From assembly GCF_932274485.2 (NCBI RefSeq), contig NC_065881.2, forward strand, positions 62,444,702 to 62,508,701: a stretch of 64,000 bases of DNA. Reading direction: 5' to 3'. The position numbers were made by a program, and so were the translations under genes. The notes beneath the pieces were generated by a model. That model did no database searches. It saw only the letters and a program-made list of their open reading frames with translations, and had not been told where the DNA came from. This document shows, piece after piece, positions 41,642 through 52,654 of the stretch (its first letter is position 1; every line of letters begins with the position of its first letter). The DNA is from Patella vulgata (Eukaryota; Mollusca; Gastropoda; Patellidae).

Positions 41642-41888
41642 GAATAATGAGCTTCTGGAAAATATATATTTGTTGCCCCAAAAAGTATTTTCAAGGAAGC
41701 CCAGTTTACAATTTTCATATTGTAGCATATAGTATGTCTACACTTGTAAGATGATGCATAGATGAGGACAGGTTACATGTAGATAACGGGAGATGTACAT
41801 TTTATCGGAGGCAGACCACAATTTCACCATCTCGATACCGACAATATGCCCATGTATAGCAATTCCCTTCCCCCTATTTTTGCATGGC
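41642..41888. other. Short intergenic stretch
   Basis: No recognised feature. Confidence 0.3.
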
Positions 41889-42925
41889 ATTTTTATACGC
41901 CCACATTGAAATGTGGTCGTATATTGTTGTCACCCCCGTCGTCCGTCCGTCCGTCTGTCCACAAGCAATTGTGGACGTTCTATGGGCTAAAGTTAATATC
42001 CAATTGACTTTAAATTTATACACAGTGTTTAAGGTCATGAGACGAAGAAGCCTATACATTTTCAGCTATTTTCGATAATTACTGCCAGAGTTATGGCCCT
42101 TGATCACTTCAAAAAATCTTGTGGTCGTTCTAGAGGTCAAAGTTAATATCTGATTGACTTTAAATTTATACACAGTGTTTAAAGTCATGAGATGAAGAAT
42201 CCTATTGATTTTCAACGATTTTCGATAATTACTGCCAAAATTATGGCCCTTGATCACTTCAAAAAATCTTGTGGGTGCTCTAGAGGCCAAAATTAATATC
42301 CAAATGACTTTAAATTTATACACAGTGTTTAAGGCTATGAGACGAAGAAGCCTATTGATTTTCAGCGATTTCCGATAATTACTGCCAAAGTTATGGCCCT
42401 TGATCACTTTGAAAAATGTTGTGGACGCTCTAGAGGCTAAAGTTAAATCCGATTGACTTTAAATTTATACACTGTGTTTAAGGTCATGAGACGAAGAAGC
42501 CTATTGATTTTCAGTGATTTCCGATAATTACTGCCAGAGTTATGGCCCTTGATCACTTTAAAAAATCTTGTGACGCTCTAGGGGCTAAAGTTATCATCCG
42601 ATTGACTTCAGATTGATACACAGATTTTAAGGTCTTGAGACAAACAAGTATATTGATTTTCAATGAATCTTTTTGACTTGGAACAACTAAATCCATGATG
42701 TTCAAAGTTTCATATACTAAACGTTAGCATGGGGCAGAACTGTATAAAAACCAAACAAATTCTAATGGTTTTCTGATAATTACTTAATGAGTTGTTACTC
42801 TTAATCAGATTTTATTGTATTATAAATGTTTCATTACCGAAAAAAGTAAAAATATGCGACAACTCTTGTGGACTGCCCGGACGATATAGCTGCTGTGGGT
42901 GTATGTTTCGTTGCCTGGCAACCCA
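41889..42925 (+). mobile_element. Tandem-core element R3, copy c, complete
   Basis: The head ATTTTTATACGCCCACATTG contains the short palindrome CCACATTGAAATGTGG, then a (CGTC/CGTC)n block and ACAAGCAATTGTGGACGTTC. Five to six units of about 165 bp follow, then a unique 3' part ending GTTTCGTTGCCTGGCAACCC-ATCTT. The open frames of 60-113 codons along the units (mostly reverse strand) are repeats of the same sequence and not genes. This is the most complete R3 copy in the window. Confidence 0.8.
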
Positions 42926-43794
42926 TCTTTTGTTGACTTCTGGGTCTAGAATCGAGGAAACACATTTGATTTGACATATTTTCTCATTTTTTTTTTTTAA
43001 ATATAACCGAGTTAAGAAGCTGGGTATGGTGACGTGCTCTGTGGAATTCAGATAGTTAGCTACGAGAAAATAGCTAAAAACATTGAGATATACTAATGTG
43101 CTTGTTTTTAGCTATGATTGGATGCCTTCAGTTCCAAGTGGCAAACTCAGTTTCTTTATTAATGTATGTAACATCTTAAAAATAAGATAATTTTATACTA
43201 TTGTGACTAATTAAACTTACAGAGGTCAATGTAGTGGCACATATTCGTGTTTAAATTAATGAAGCGTTGTTTTTATCTGACAAACACTGTCATACATCTC
43301 CCCGTTTAAAAATGGCATTCCTAGTAACAGCTTATGCTCAATTGTAGTTGGATGTGGCAGAAATATTGTAAATAACAATAATCAATCGTCGTTTTGATTG
43401 AAAATATTGTAAATTTGGCTTACTGAGTCACAATGTTATCTAGCGGATAGTATGCTACTTAAAGTTTGCCTATCTCAAAATTTCATTTGACAACCTGATA
43501 CAAACTTTGGAGCAAAGACATGTTTAATTGTTGCTCTGTCTGTAGTGAAAAGCATTCAGTCGAAGCAAAATAAGAGAGCCGGGCAGAGACCAGAATTAAC
43601 ATTGAAGTCAATGGGGGAAGTTAATGGTGGTCTGCATCCAATTACACATTAGAGTTATTTCCCATGACAGAGTAAAATCTCCAAATCACAGAAATTTGAG
43701 AAATACTTAAGTGGCTGAGTGGTATAATGAACAATATTCATTACAAATATTCACACGACAAGATACCGATACATAAAAACATAACTCCATTGTT
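42926..43794. other. Intergenic sequence, nothing recognised
   Basis: No coding segment or repeat recognised apart from a 10-base T run at 42991. Confidence 0.3.
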
Positions 43795-46345
43795 CATTTT
43801 TATACACCCACGGAAATGTGGTCGTATGTTGCCGTCCGTCCGTCCGTCGTTCACACTTTCTTGTGATTACTCTGCAGACTACATTTATCATTAAAATTTG
43901 ATTGTTTTAAAATTGATATATGTTGTTAACATTACTGAGATGAAGAAGCCTCTTTAACTTTTATAATTTTCATAAATTTCTTCTGGAGTTATGGCCCTTG
44001 TTTAATTTTATTGCACCTTGTGAACACTTTTAACAACAAAAATTATCATCCGATCTGTAAATTTATATACCGGTACATCTTTTAAATTAGTGAAATGAAG
44101 AAGCCTTTTGAATTTCAGCAATTTCCATTAATTATGTCTAGAGTTATGCCCCTTGTTTCACTTTTTCACACACTGTGAATGCTTTAATGACAAAAGTTAT
44201 CATCCAATCTGTATGAAATTTATATACCTTGTGAATGTTAAAACGACAAAAAACTTATCATCTGATCTGTATGAAATTTATATGCATCATTTAAATTAGT
44301 GAAATGAAGAAGCCTTTTGAATTTCACTTAATTAGTTCTAGAGTTTTAGTCCTTGTTTCACTTTGTTGAACCTTGTGACCACTCTAAGAACAAAAGTTCT
44401 CATCCGATCTGTATGACGTTTATATGCATTATTGTCCCCCGCCTTTCGAAGAAAGCAGGGGACTATTAAAATGGGTTCGTCCGTCTGTCTGTCTGTCTGT
44501 CCGTCTGTCTGTCCGTCACACTTTTTGGGACACAATAACTCTCTTCCTAATTGAGCTAGAATGTTCAAACTTGGTGTATGTGTTTATTAGGTCAATGCCT
44601 TGATGGAGTTCGAAGATGAGCATTTTCCGCTTAGGGTAAGCAGAGATAAGCAATTTGATTGGTTGATGCTTTGGGACACGATAACTCTCTTCCTAATTGG
44701 GCTAGAATGTTCAAACTTGGTGTATGTGTTGATTAGGTCAATGCCTTGATGGAGTTCGAAGATGAGCATTTTCCGCTTAGGGTAAGCAGAGATAAGCAAT
44801 TTGATTGGTTGATGCTTTGGGACACGATAACTTTTAATTGAGCTAGAATGTTCAAACTTGGTGTATGTGTTTATTAGGTCAATGCCTTGATGGAGTTCGA
44901 AGATGAGCATTTTCCGCTTAGGGTAAGCAGAGATAAGCAATTTGATTGGTTGATACTTTGGGGCACGATAACTCTCTTCCTAATTGAGCTAGAATGTTCA
45001 AACTTGGTGTATGTGTTGATTAGGCCAATGCCTTGATGGAGTTCGAAGATGAGCATTTTCCGCTTAGGGTAAGCAGAGATAAGCAATTTGATTGGTTGAT
45101 GCTTTGGGACACGATAACTTTAGTTCTAATTAAGTGAGATTGATGAAACTTGGTGTATAGTTTCATTACAGTAATACCTTGACTAAGTTTGATAATGAGC
45201 ATTTTCTGCTCAGGGTAAGCAGAGCGATACGCAATTTGATTGGTCGAGACTTTGGAAAACAATAACTCTCCTACTTTGATTGTCCCCCGCCTTTCGAAGA
45301 AAGCAGGGAACTATTAAAATGGGTTCGTCCGTCTGTCTGTTTGTCTGTCTGTCCGTTCCGCTTATGGTAAGCAGAGATAAACAATTTGATTGGTTGATCT
45401 TCGAATTGAGTAAATGTTCATGCTTATTGTCCCCCGCCTTTCGAAGAAAGCAGGGAACTATTAAAATGGGTTCGTCCGTCTGTCTGTTTGTCTGTCCGTT
45501 CCGCTTAGGGTAAGCAGAGATAAACAATTTGATTGGTTGATGCTTTGGGACACTATAACTTTAGTTCTAATTAAGTAGATAAACAATTTGATTGGTTGAT
45601 GCTTTGGGACACTATAACTTTAGTTCTAATTAAGTGAGAGTGATGAAACTTGGTGTATAGTTTCATTACAGTAATACCTTGACTAAGATCGATCAATTGA
45701 GCAATTCCAATACAATCCAATACAATGAATATAGGCAAGGTAAATAAACAAATAAATGGAAAAAACAAATTGAAAAAGAAACTATTATAAATTAATTAAA
45801 TATGTAGTATGCAATAATGAATTGACATTTAATGACAGAAAGAAAACAGTGAACTTTGCACAACTTGCAGCAAGATGGAAAATAGACCCGTTGATACAAC
45901 CAAACTCTAGATCTATAGGCATAGAGCATGTTTTCCCCTTAATATGCTATAATTATTCCATCAAAAACATTGTATGCTTAGACTATAAGTAAAGATATAC
46001 TGTTTGATTGTTCAATACTTTGTAAAAGATAATTTGTGATAAATTTATATGTGTCCTCTAATTATTTTCCTATTTCGGCGGGGGACATCAGCCTCACTGT
46101 TGGCTTGTTTAAATTAGTAAGACGAAAGATCTTAATCAAATTTTAACAATTTCTGTAAATTACTTCCAGAGTTAAGGTCCTTGTTGCAGTTTGTAGAACC
46201 TTATGAAATCTCAAATAACGGAATTTATAATCGGATCTGTATGAAATGGACATGTAAATGCTCCCCATTACCTACAAATGAATAAATATTCGACAACTCT
46301 TATTGAGGGCACAGACGTACGTATGTTTCACTGCCGGGCAACCTA
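43795..46345 (+). mobile_element. Tandem-core element R3' (variant unit), split by an R1 element
   Basis: The head TTTTATACACCCACGGAAAT-GTGG and a (CGTC)n block are followed by variant units (TCTAGAGTTATGCCCCTTGT, AAGTTATCATCC, GATCTGTATGAAATTTATAT). It is interrupted at 44431 and resumes at 46110 with TTTAAATTAGTAAGACGAAA. It ends with GTATGTTTCACTGCCGGGCA and ACCTATCTTT, the family's 3' end. Confidence 0.75.
44431..46109 (-). mobile_element. Tandem-core element R1, copy d, full-length insertion in R3'
   Basis: Begins TTGTCCCCCGCCTTTCGAAG and ends CGGCGGGGGACATCAGCCTC followed by ACTGTTGGCTTG. Host sequence reads ATGCATTA before and TTTAAATTAG after, and these close up to the uninterrupted R3' phrase. 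The insertion therefore added no visible target duplication. The core has at least four near-identical units of about 160-170 bp (TGCCTTGATGGAGTTCGAAG, GATGAGCATTTTCCGCTTAG). At 45285-45500 the element's own head is repeated twice more inside the core. Confidence 0.8.
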
Positions 46346-46404
46346 TCTTTAACAATTACAGATATTTACAAATAACAATCCGATTCATAAAAACTTCTTT
46401 ATTT

Positions 46405-47426
46405 TCCATCGCCTTTCGTAGAAAGCAGGGGACTATTAAAATGGGTTCGTCCATCTGTCCGTCCACCCGTCTGTCCATCTGTCTGTCCGTCACACTTTTT
46501 GGGACACATTAACTCTCTTTATAAATGAGCTAGAATGTTCAAACTTGGTGTAGGTTTTTATTGGCCTCTGCCTTTCGAAGAAAGCAGGGGACTATTACAA
46601 TGGGTTCGTCCGTCTGTCTGTCCGTCACACTTTTTTGGACACAATAACTCTCTTTCTAATTGGGTAAGCAGAGATAAGCAATTTGATTGGTTGATGATTT
46701 GGGACACGATAACTTTAGTTCTAATTAAGTGAGAGTGATGTAACTTGGTGTACAGTTTCATTACATCAATACCTTGACTAGGTTCGATAATGAGCATTTT
46801 CTGCTCAGGGTAAGCGGAGCGATAAGCAATGTGATTGGCCGAGACTTTGGAACACAATAACTCTCCTTCTAATTGAGCTAGAATGTTCAAACTTGGTGTA
46901 GGTGTTTCTTAGGTCAGTGCGTTGATGGAGTCCGAAGATGAGCATTTTCGGCTTAGGGTAAGCAGAGATAAGCAATTTGATTTGTTTATGCTTTGGGACA
47001 CGATGACTTTAGTTCTAATTAAGTGAAAGTGATGAAACTTGCTGTATAGTTTCATTACATCAATACCTTGACTAAGTTCAATAATGAGCATTTCTGCTCA
47101 GGGTAAGTAGAGCGTTAAGTAGTTTGACTGGTCGAGACTTTGGAACACAATAACTGTCCTTCTAATTGAGGTACAATGTTCAAACTTGGTGTAGGCGTTC
47201 ATTAGGTGAATGCCTTGATGGAGTGCGATGATGAACATTGTCTGCTTACGGTAAGCAGAGATAAGCAATCTGATTGGTTGATGCTTTGGGGCATGATAAA
47301 TTTGGTTATATAATGAAGCGAGAGTGATGAAACTCCGAATATAGATTCATTATATCATTACCTTGACAAAGTTCGATGGTGAGAATTGTCTGCTTAGGCT
47401 TTGGGACACGGTAAATTTAGTTCTGA
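46405..47426 (-). mobile_element. Tandem-core element R1, copy e
   Basis: ATCGCCTTTCGTAGAAAGCA, GGGGACTATTAAAATGGGTT, a (CTGT/CCGT)n block and five diverged units follow. A second head sequence occurs at 46563. The other end is cut by the M1 MITE at 47427. Confidence 0.7.
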
Positions 47427-47775
47427 TTAAAGGAGCTAAGTCGCTAATATTTGGGACCTAGAAATTGACACAAATGGGTCGCAACGCATACAATAATGTA
47501 ATATGAATGTATATAAATTGATTTACATTCAATCGTTTCTGTTTTTACTGTAATTTTTAATCAGTTAGGTTCGGCGAAATACGCCAGTATTCTCAATCGA
47601 ATTTCAATCTCTAGCGTCTGGTTTTCCCAGTCTACACCGATAGTATTTATTGGGCATGCTTTCCAGATAAGAATATAGCGTCACCGTTTGACATGACTTG
47701 TGGAATATGCCTGGCCTCGTTTTTCGAGTCCTTTATTACAAATAGCGCTGAAACGCATTATGGTACACGATTAAC
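47427..47775 (+). mobile_element. TTAA-bounded MITE, family M1, copy 2, truncated on the right
   Basis: TTAAAGGAGCTAAGTCGCTA at the left, then the M1 interior in order (GACACAAATGGGTCGCAACG, CCAGTCTACACCGATAGTAT). It stops near 47775, where the M1 right third is missing. Confidence 0.8.
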
Positions 47776-47897
47776 TTAATGATTTCAATATTAGTCACTC
47801 AGTTCAGAGTGGTTAGGGTTATATGGCTAGGGTTTAATCTGGGAGAGTGGGTAAAGTATCAACGATTAAGTAATCTGGTTATTGCATTGGAGTCACC

Positions 47898-48271
47898 CAG
47901 TGCCGGATTAAGGCTTTGCTGGCCCTAAGGCACATTTTGATAGGTGGCCTGAAAATACAGATATGTTGGACTCATTGACAAAAGGAATTAAGTTAAATTT
48001 AGCAACAGAAAATTTATTACAAACAAACTCAGAACATTGACAGTACTGTATTTACTATAAGTAGCCTACATATTCCCATTCACTGCCTAGCTAGATTACG
48101 ACAAACGCGTAGATGAAGAAGGATGCAATTTATTTACATAAAAATAAAGGCAAGCATTTTTGTCACCACCTGATAATTATCAAAAAAGTTTTACTTAATT
48201 ATTTTGTGGCCTGGATTTTTGGCTGGCCCTAAGGCACGTGCCTTATTTGCCTTATGGTTAATCCAGCACTG
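47898..48271. mobile_element. Non-autonomous hAT element with 8-bp target duplication
   Basis: 374 bp. Ends are CAGTGCCGGATTAAGGC and, inverted, CAGTGCTGGATTAACC, with a shared inner block GGCCCTAAGGCAC. A perfect duplication GAGTCACC flanks it (47890-47897, 48272-48279). CAGTG ends with an 8-bp duplication are diagnostic of the hAT superfamily. No transposase is encoded. Confidence 0.9.
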
Positions 48272-48279
48272 GAGTCACC

Positions 48280-48539
48280 CAACCCCACCCCTCCTAAAAA
48301 AACGCACCTTTATCGGTGGAGCATCATGCCTCTGTAGTCTCACTTGGCTGTCAGTTTGGCTGTTTAGTCTGCTAGTAGCATGTTTCGGGTCAATTGGTCA
48401 GCTACACAGAATACTTTCCCAGAGAATTGTTAAATTTCTTTACTCGTGCCTTCTCTTAACACGAGAAGTCGGGTCACAATCCCTAGAACTGAGATATGGT
48501 TGACTTCTAGTGCCCCTACTTCATCCGCGCCAAGTAGTG
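48280..48539. other. Short intergenic stretch
   Basis: No recognised feature. Confidence 0.3.
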
Positions 48540-49015
48540 CCGATTTAAACCTCTAGTCAATCATTATGCTGTAACGGTGATATATTTAAACGTTTCTTTA
48601 AATCGGATAACAAAAACTGTGACGTGTAGACCGTCCACAGGCTAAAAACGTAATTTTTCATACAATCGGGGGCTATTGTTGCGGAAGGTACAGTCCGATA
48701 TACGCGAATATCGAAACGATCCAAGATATTTGGTTTATAAACATACATTTTAAGTTTCATCAAAATCAGATAAAAATTGTGACCCCCTAGAGTGCCCGCA
48801 AGCTAAAAACGTAATTTTTGGTAAAATCAGGGGCCATAATCCATGAAGTTACGATCCAATACATGCCAATATCGAAAAGAACGAGAGCTTTGTGATATAA
48901 ACCTATATTTAAAAATTGTGACCTGTAGAGTGTCCAAACAAAATGTGAACGGACGGGCGGGCGGACAGAGGCGACGGCAATATACGTCTACATGGAAATG
49001 TGGGCGTATATAAAC
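48540..49015 (+). mobile_element. Tandem-core element R2, copy i
   Basis: Units with GCTGTAACGGTGATATATTT, GCTAAAAACGTAATTTTTC and ATAAAAATTGTGACCCC, ending in the terminal block GGGCGGGCGGACAGAGGCGA and ACATGGAAATGTGGGCGTAT. The head is missing. Confidence 0.75.
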
Positions 49016-49562
49016 TTGATATGTGAGAAAGAACCGAAGAGAAGGAAGGGACTTGACAGCTATTCTGATCGTATAGATAGTATGTTTATGCAATTTGGTT
49101 GGACCGTCTTCTTTGAAACCGTAATGGATTTTCTGTGTAAGGTACACTTTCCCTCACCGGTATTTGGGATAAAGCTTGTAATTTGCGCCAGAGCTCTCTC
49201 CCCATTTCAGGTTTCTGTCCTTTGGTGGTACCAACCCAACTGTTTCCACTACCAAGCCCTATTCGATAAGTAGTGCAGTAACGAACCAACTGCTTCTAAC
49301 TTGTTCACAAACAAACTTAAGACGCACCAGGCTGTTTCATAATGGCAGGGAAATTTGTAACGATAATAGTCTTTCAGGTTGGTACATATTTGTGCTAGAT
49401 GCCTTGGCGACCACCCAGGACCAGAGCTACAGTTGTAAATGACACTTGGTCGATCTACTAGACTACGCCTTAGATATTACCTATATTATGTACCTTGTGG
49501 TAGCATTACCTAAAGCCACTTTAACTCTATTTGGTTCCAGTAAATTCGCCAAAAATACCTTG
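49016..49562. other. Intergenic sequence, nothing recognised
   Basis: Open frames of 67-106 codons on both strands overlap each other and resemble nothing I know. No repeat recognised. Confidence 0.3.
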
Positions 49563-49960
49563 GTATACTCTTCAAAAAAAGAAACGCACAGACTATTTTT
49601 CCTACCTTTTTTTATTTAAACGGGATCGTTGTTTACATAAATATTATTTGTTTTTAATGTCATGTAAGGATAAAAGAAATTCATTATTGGTTTTAAATGT
49701 AGGGACACTAATTGTGACTGGTCATACTTTTTTCCGAAATTTGTTTTCGCTTGATTGCACCAAGACACATCAGTTTAACAACTTTGCAAGCTTTTCGCAT
49801 GAAACCGAAATCTAAGGCCTTTAAAATCCCGGGGTTCTCGGTTTCAAAATCCGTTGCACATGTAAACACTCAAGGATCCAAGTGATGTCACATCTGAACG
49901 AAGACCAACGTATCAACGCTATCGGTAGGATGTACACGGAACCGTGGGTAACCCACTAGA
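49563..49960 (+). mobile_element. Fragment of a second Tc1/mariner-like family (left end and transposase start)
   Basis: The terminal sequence TATACTCTTCAAAAAAAGAA-ACGC is followed by a 200-bp non-coding part shared with 51488-51690 (CATTATTGG, GTTTTCGCTTGATT). At 49888 a frame MSHLNEDQRINAIGRMYTEP resembles the N-terminus of Tc1-type transposases; it reaches a stop after 24 codons. The remainder of the element is missing. Confidence 0.6.
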
Positions 49961-50689
49961 AACATTAGCGCTGATTGATTTATCAAATGTCTGACGTTAT
50001 AGGTCCAAAAGCCGCTCGTATGACCTCTGACGCGACCTTCCACTACAACTGGTCAGATCTTCATGTAGTAGAGGCCATCGAAAGTAAAAAAAAAGGAAAC
50101 GAAATATAGATCTGTATTTTAATCAGATTGGTGTCGTATACACCCGGCCAAGATTGTTGGGCGATTTCGTAAATGGCAGACATGGATTCAAAGACAGCAC
50201 TTTTATATTCTTTGGTAATGTCCTATATCTGTCCTATGGGGTGTTGCTTGCTTTTGCTCTGACATGCAGTCTCAAAATGATTTGTGTTGTGACAGTGTTG
50301 GCATATTTGTGACTGTAGGCAGTGCGTACCTTTGCCGAAGGCATTCGGTTGTGCTTTTCTACGAAATGCGGCTTCTGCAGAGGTCATCTTTTCGGATGCG
50401 ATGTACGATAACAATAGGCCCAATGACGATTTGATAACTTTCTATTCAATAAAAAACGAAGTTACAAACAAAACTATGAAAAACGATGACCATCCGGATC
50501 ACTAACAAAAGCAAGGGAACTCGTTTGTTCCATATTGGAAAACGGACACAAGACGAAATTGACATTGACTAAATCTGACAATTATTTAGACAATGCCCAG
50601 TCATGTCCTGGTTTTTGTTGCCGAGCAGATCAAGTTGAATGTCAAGATCCACTAATCATTTAGTGAGGACATTTCGGACAACTGGCTGA
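49961..50689. other. Mostly unassigned sequence
   Basis: Apart from the small gag-like fossil at 50223-50423, nothing is recognised. Confidence 0.3.
50223..50423 (-). pseudogene. Possible Gag zinc-knuckle fossil of a Ty3-like LTR retrotransposon
   Basis: A minus-strand stretch of 66 codons includes one CCHC zinc knuckle (CX2CX4HX4C) with flanking basic residues of the kind found at the Gag-Pol junction of Ty3/gypsy-type elements. No LTRs or other parts were found nearby. It is a small, broken and probably old remnant; chance cannot be excluded. Confidence 0.4.
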
Positions 50690-50955
50690 ATGGTTAGCAC
50701 GTGCGCGCCGTATCATAAGGTCTGTCATTGAGTCAACTGGCGTGGTATCGATTTCCCGGTTGTAGGTGACAAGGAGTAGGGTCGCTTGTCCAAGCTCGAG
50801 CTCCAGGGTTTCCTCCGGGGCTCCGGTTTTCTCCCACTGCTAAAGACCCCTTCGCGCAAGAGTATTGTTGAAATAAAAGTGAACCATAATGTTAGTCCCG
50901 AAATGACTGATTTGTGTCAAGTGGGCGTTACCCCCCACCTCTCTCTCTCTCTCTC
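50690..50955 (+). mobile_element. tRNA-derived SINE, family A, full length
   Basis: The head CTGGCTGAATGGTTAGCACG, B box GTATCGATTTCCCGG, central CTCCGGTTTTCTCCCACTGC, then GAAATGACTGATTTGTGTCA and a (CT)n tail. No clear target duplication is seen. Confidence 0.88.
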
Positions 50956-51487
50956 GCCAGTGTGTGGTCTGATCCCTATTGACTATGTGCCCTTTGCAGC
51001 TCTCTTGTAATAAAGTTATTTTGAATGTAATGTTGTAATCTAAGTTAATACTCCTTGGCTGTAATGTTGCCTCGGGTTTCTGATTCTATCTCCGTATCTG
51101 TAAATATACAGCGCAGGGTCCTGCTGAACATAATATGATTGGAAAATATTTACAATTAGACAAACTAAACAACATAACATGGCGCTGCGAGCTGGGTTAC
51201 TTTTCTAAAACAATTCTCGGCATTGTTGGCTGATCTGACTACTACCGTAACCCTAACCCATTATCCACATACAAACCGATGAAAAAGTAGTCCGATCAAC
51301 CAACAGCGCCCAATTCTCGCTACAGGTACTCTTATATAGAACATCAGAACTGGTTCCAGTATGTATTGTCCCAGCCACCGACTCCTCCCACAACCAATAA
51401 AATAAACTTCGTCCTTCTGCCGAACAAATTTGATCATTTGGTAGACAAAGGTGAAGCAATGAAGACGTGGAAAGAGCTATGGGATGG
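50956..51487. other. Intergenic sequence with an unexplained open stretch
   Basis: At 51366-51487 the + strand reads MSQPPTPPTTNKINFVLLPN, then KFDHLVDKGEAMKTWKELWD. The composition looks protein-like, but I recognise no family and it runs directly into the Tc1-like end at 51488. It may be the end of an older element. Confidence 0.3.
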
Positions 51488-51690
51488 ATGTACGCTTCAA
51501 AAAAAAAAAAAAGAAACACATAGCCCATTTTCATCATTTTTTTTATTGGAACGGGGTCGTTGTTTCCATGAATCTTACTTGTTTTTAATGTTATTATGTA
51601 GAGATAAAAGAAATTCATTATTGGGTTTACATGTAGGGGTCACACTTTTTGCCGAAATTTGTTTTCGCTTGATTAGTTTAAACAATATTT
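51488..51690 (+). mobile_element. Left-end fragment of the second Tc1/mariner-like family
   Basis: TGTACGCTTC and an A-run, then GAAACACATAG, GGTCGTTGTTTCC and TTTGTTTTCGCTTGATTAG. It is collinear with 49563-49765. No transposase part. Confidence 0.65.
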
Positions 51691-51762
51691 TATTCAATAA
51701 ACTGAATTGAATTGAACAACAGGCAAAGGCCTATATAAGTTCTCTCCAAACATATAAAATAG

Positions 51763-52220
51763 TTAAAGTAGCTAAGTCTCTAACTCAGTATCATCTAAAG
51801 TCTTCGACTTTGAAAACACGAATTATTTTTCAATTTAAATCAACATTTATGTTGTGATCTTACCGGGAAAGGATGGGCTTCTGATATCCAATATTTATGA
51901 CAAAATAAACATTTTACCATAATGCGTTTCAGCGCCATTTGTAACAGGGGACTAGAAGAACGAGGCTAGAGATATTTTACAAGTCATGTCAAACGGTGAC
52001 GCCATATTCTTATCTGGAGAGCATGCGCAATAAATACTATCGATGTAGACTCGAATAACCAGACGCATAGGGGTTGCCATTCGATTTGAAATTAGAGTTT
52101 AAAAAAGGAAACGATTGAATGTAAATCAGTTTATATACATTCATATTACATTATTATATGCGTTGCGACCCATTTGTGTCAATTTCTAGATCCCAAATAT
52201 TAGCGATTTAGCTGCTTTAA
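51763..52220 (-). mobile_element. TTAA-bounded MITE, family M1, copy 3, reverse
   Basis: 458 bp, TTAAAGTAGCTAAGTCTCTA at the left and the inverted AGCGATTTAGCTGCTTTAA at the right, TTAA at 51763-51766 and 52217-52220. Collinear with 18327-18840 in reverse. Confidence 0.85.
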
Positions 52221-52480
52221 ATCTTATTTTTACAGTAAATAATGGTGGACATGTATAGGTAGTGAGTTACAAACATGTATACATTTCTTGGAGTGTATGG
52301 TTAGATATATACTACATTTATATTTAAGTTTATGAAAATAGAAAAATATTACATAATGTAAATATAGTTTTAATAATTAAAGCTTTAAAACCGCTTGCTA
52401 TCTTTCATAAATTTTTGAACTATTTCAAATACGTTAGAATTGGTATCATCTGAAAGATCAGTGTTGCCATATATAGAGGA
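52221..52480. other. Short AT-rich stretch
   Basis: No recognised feature. Confidence 0.3.
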
Positions 52481-52630
52481 TATTTGTCGTTTTAGAGTGA
52501 ATAACATATTTTATTTCATCGAGAAGCAAGAAAACTTATATTTTCACGAATGCGTAGCTGAGTGAAAATATAAACGTTTTCTTGCTTAGAGATGAAATAA
52601 AATATGTTATTCACGACAAAACGACAAATG
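52481..52630. repeat. Near-perfect 150-bp palindrome
   Basis: The left arm TTTGTCGTTTTAGAGTGAAT, AACATATTTTATTTCATCG, AAGCAAGAAAAC and TATATTTTCAC is mirrored on the right as GTGAAAATATA, GTTTTCTTGC, GATGAAATAAAATATGTT and ATTCACGACAAAACGACAAA. The arms are about 66 bp with few mismatches and the loop about 17 bases. It would form a strong hairpin as RNA or single-stranded DNA. It abuts the 3' side of the LINE remnant and may be a palindromic MITE. Confidence 0.85.
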
Positions 52631-52654
52631 TTCTATTTATTTTATGATTTTACA

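Noticed and set aside
42066-42407. 113-codon open frame, minus strand
   Set aside because: R3 units in reverse; similar frames occur in every R3 copy because the unit length is close to a multiple of three.
44338-47091. A series of similar open frames of 60-117 codons on the minus strand
   Set aside because: They are the R1 tandem unit read through several times; the same peptides recur with the DNA repeat and show no protein domain.
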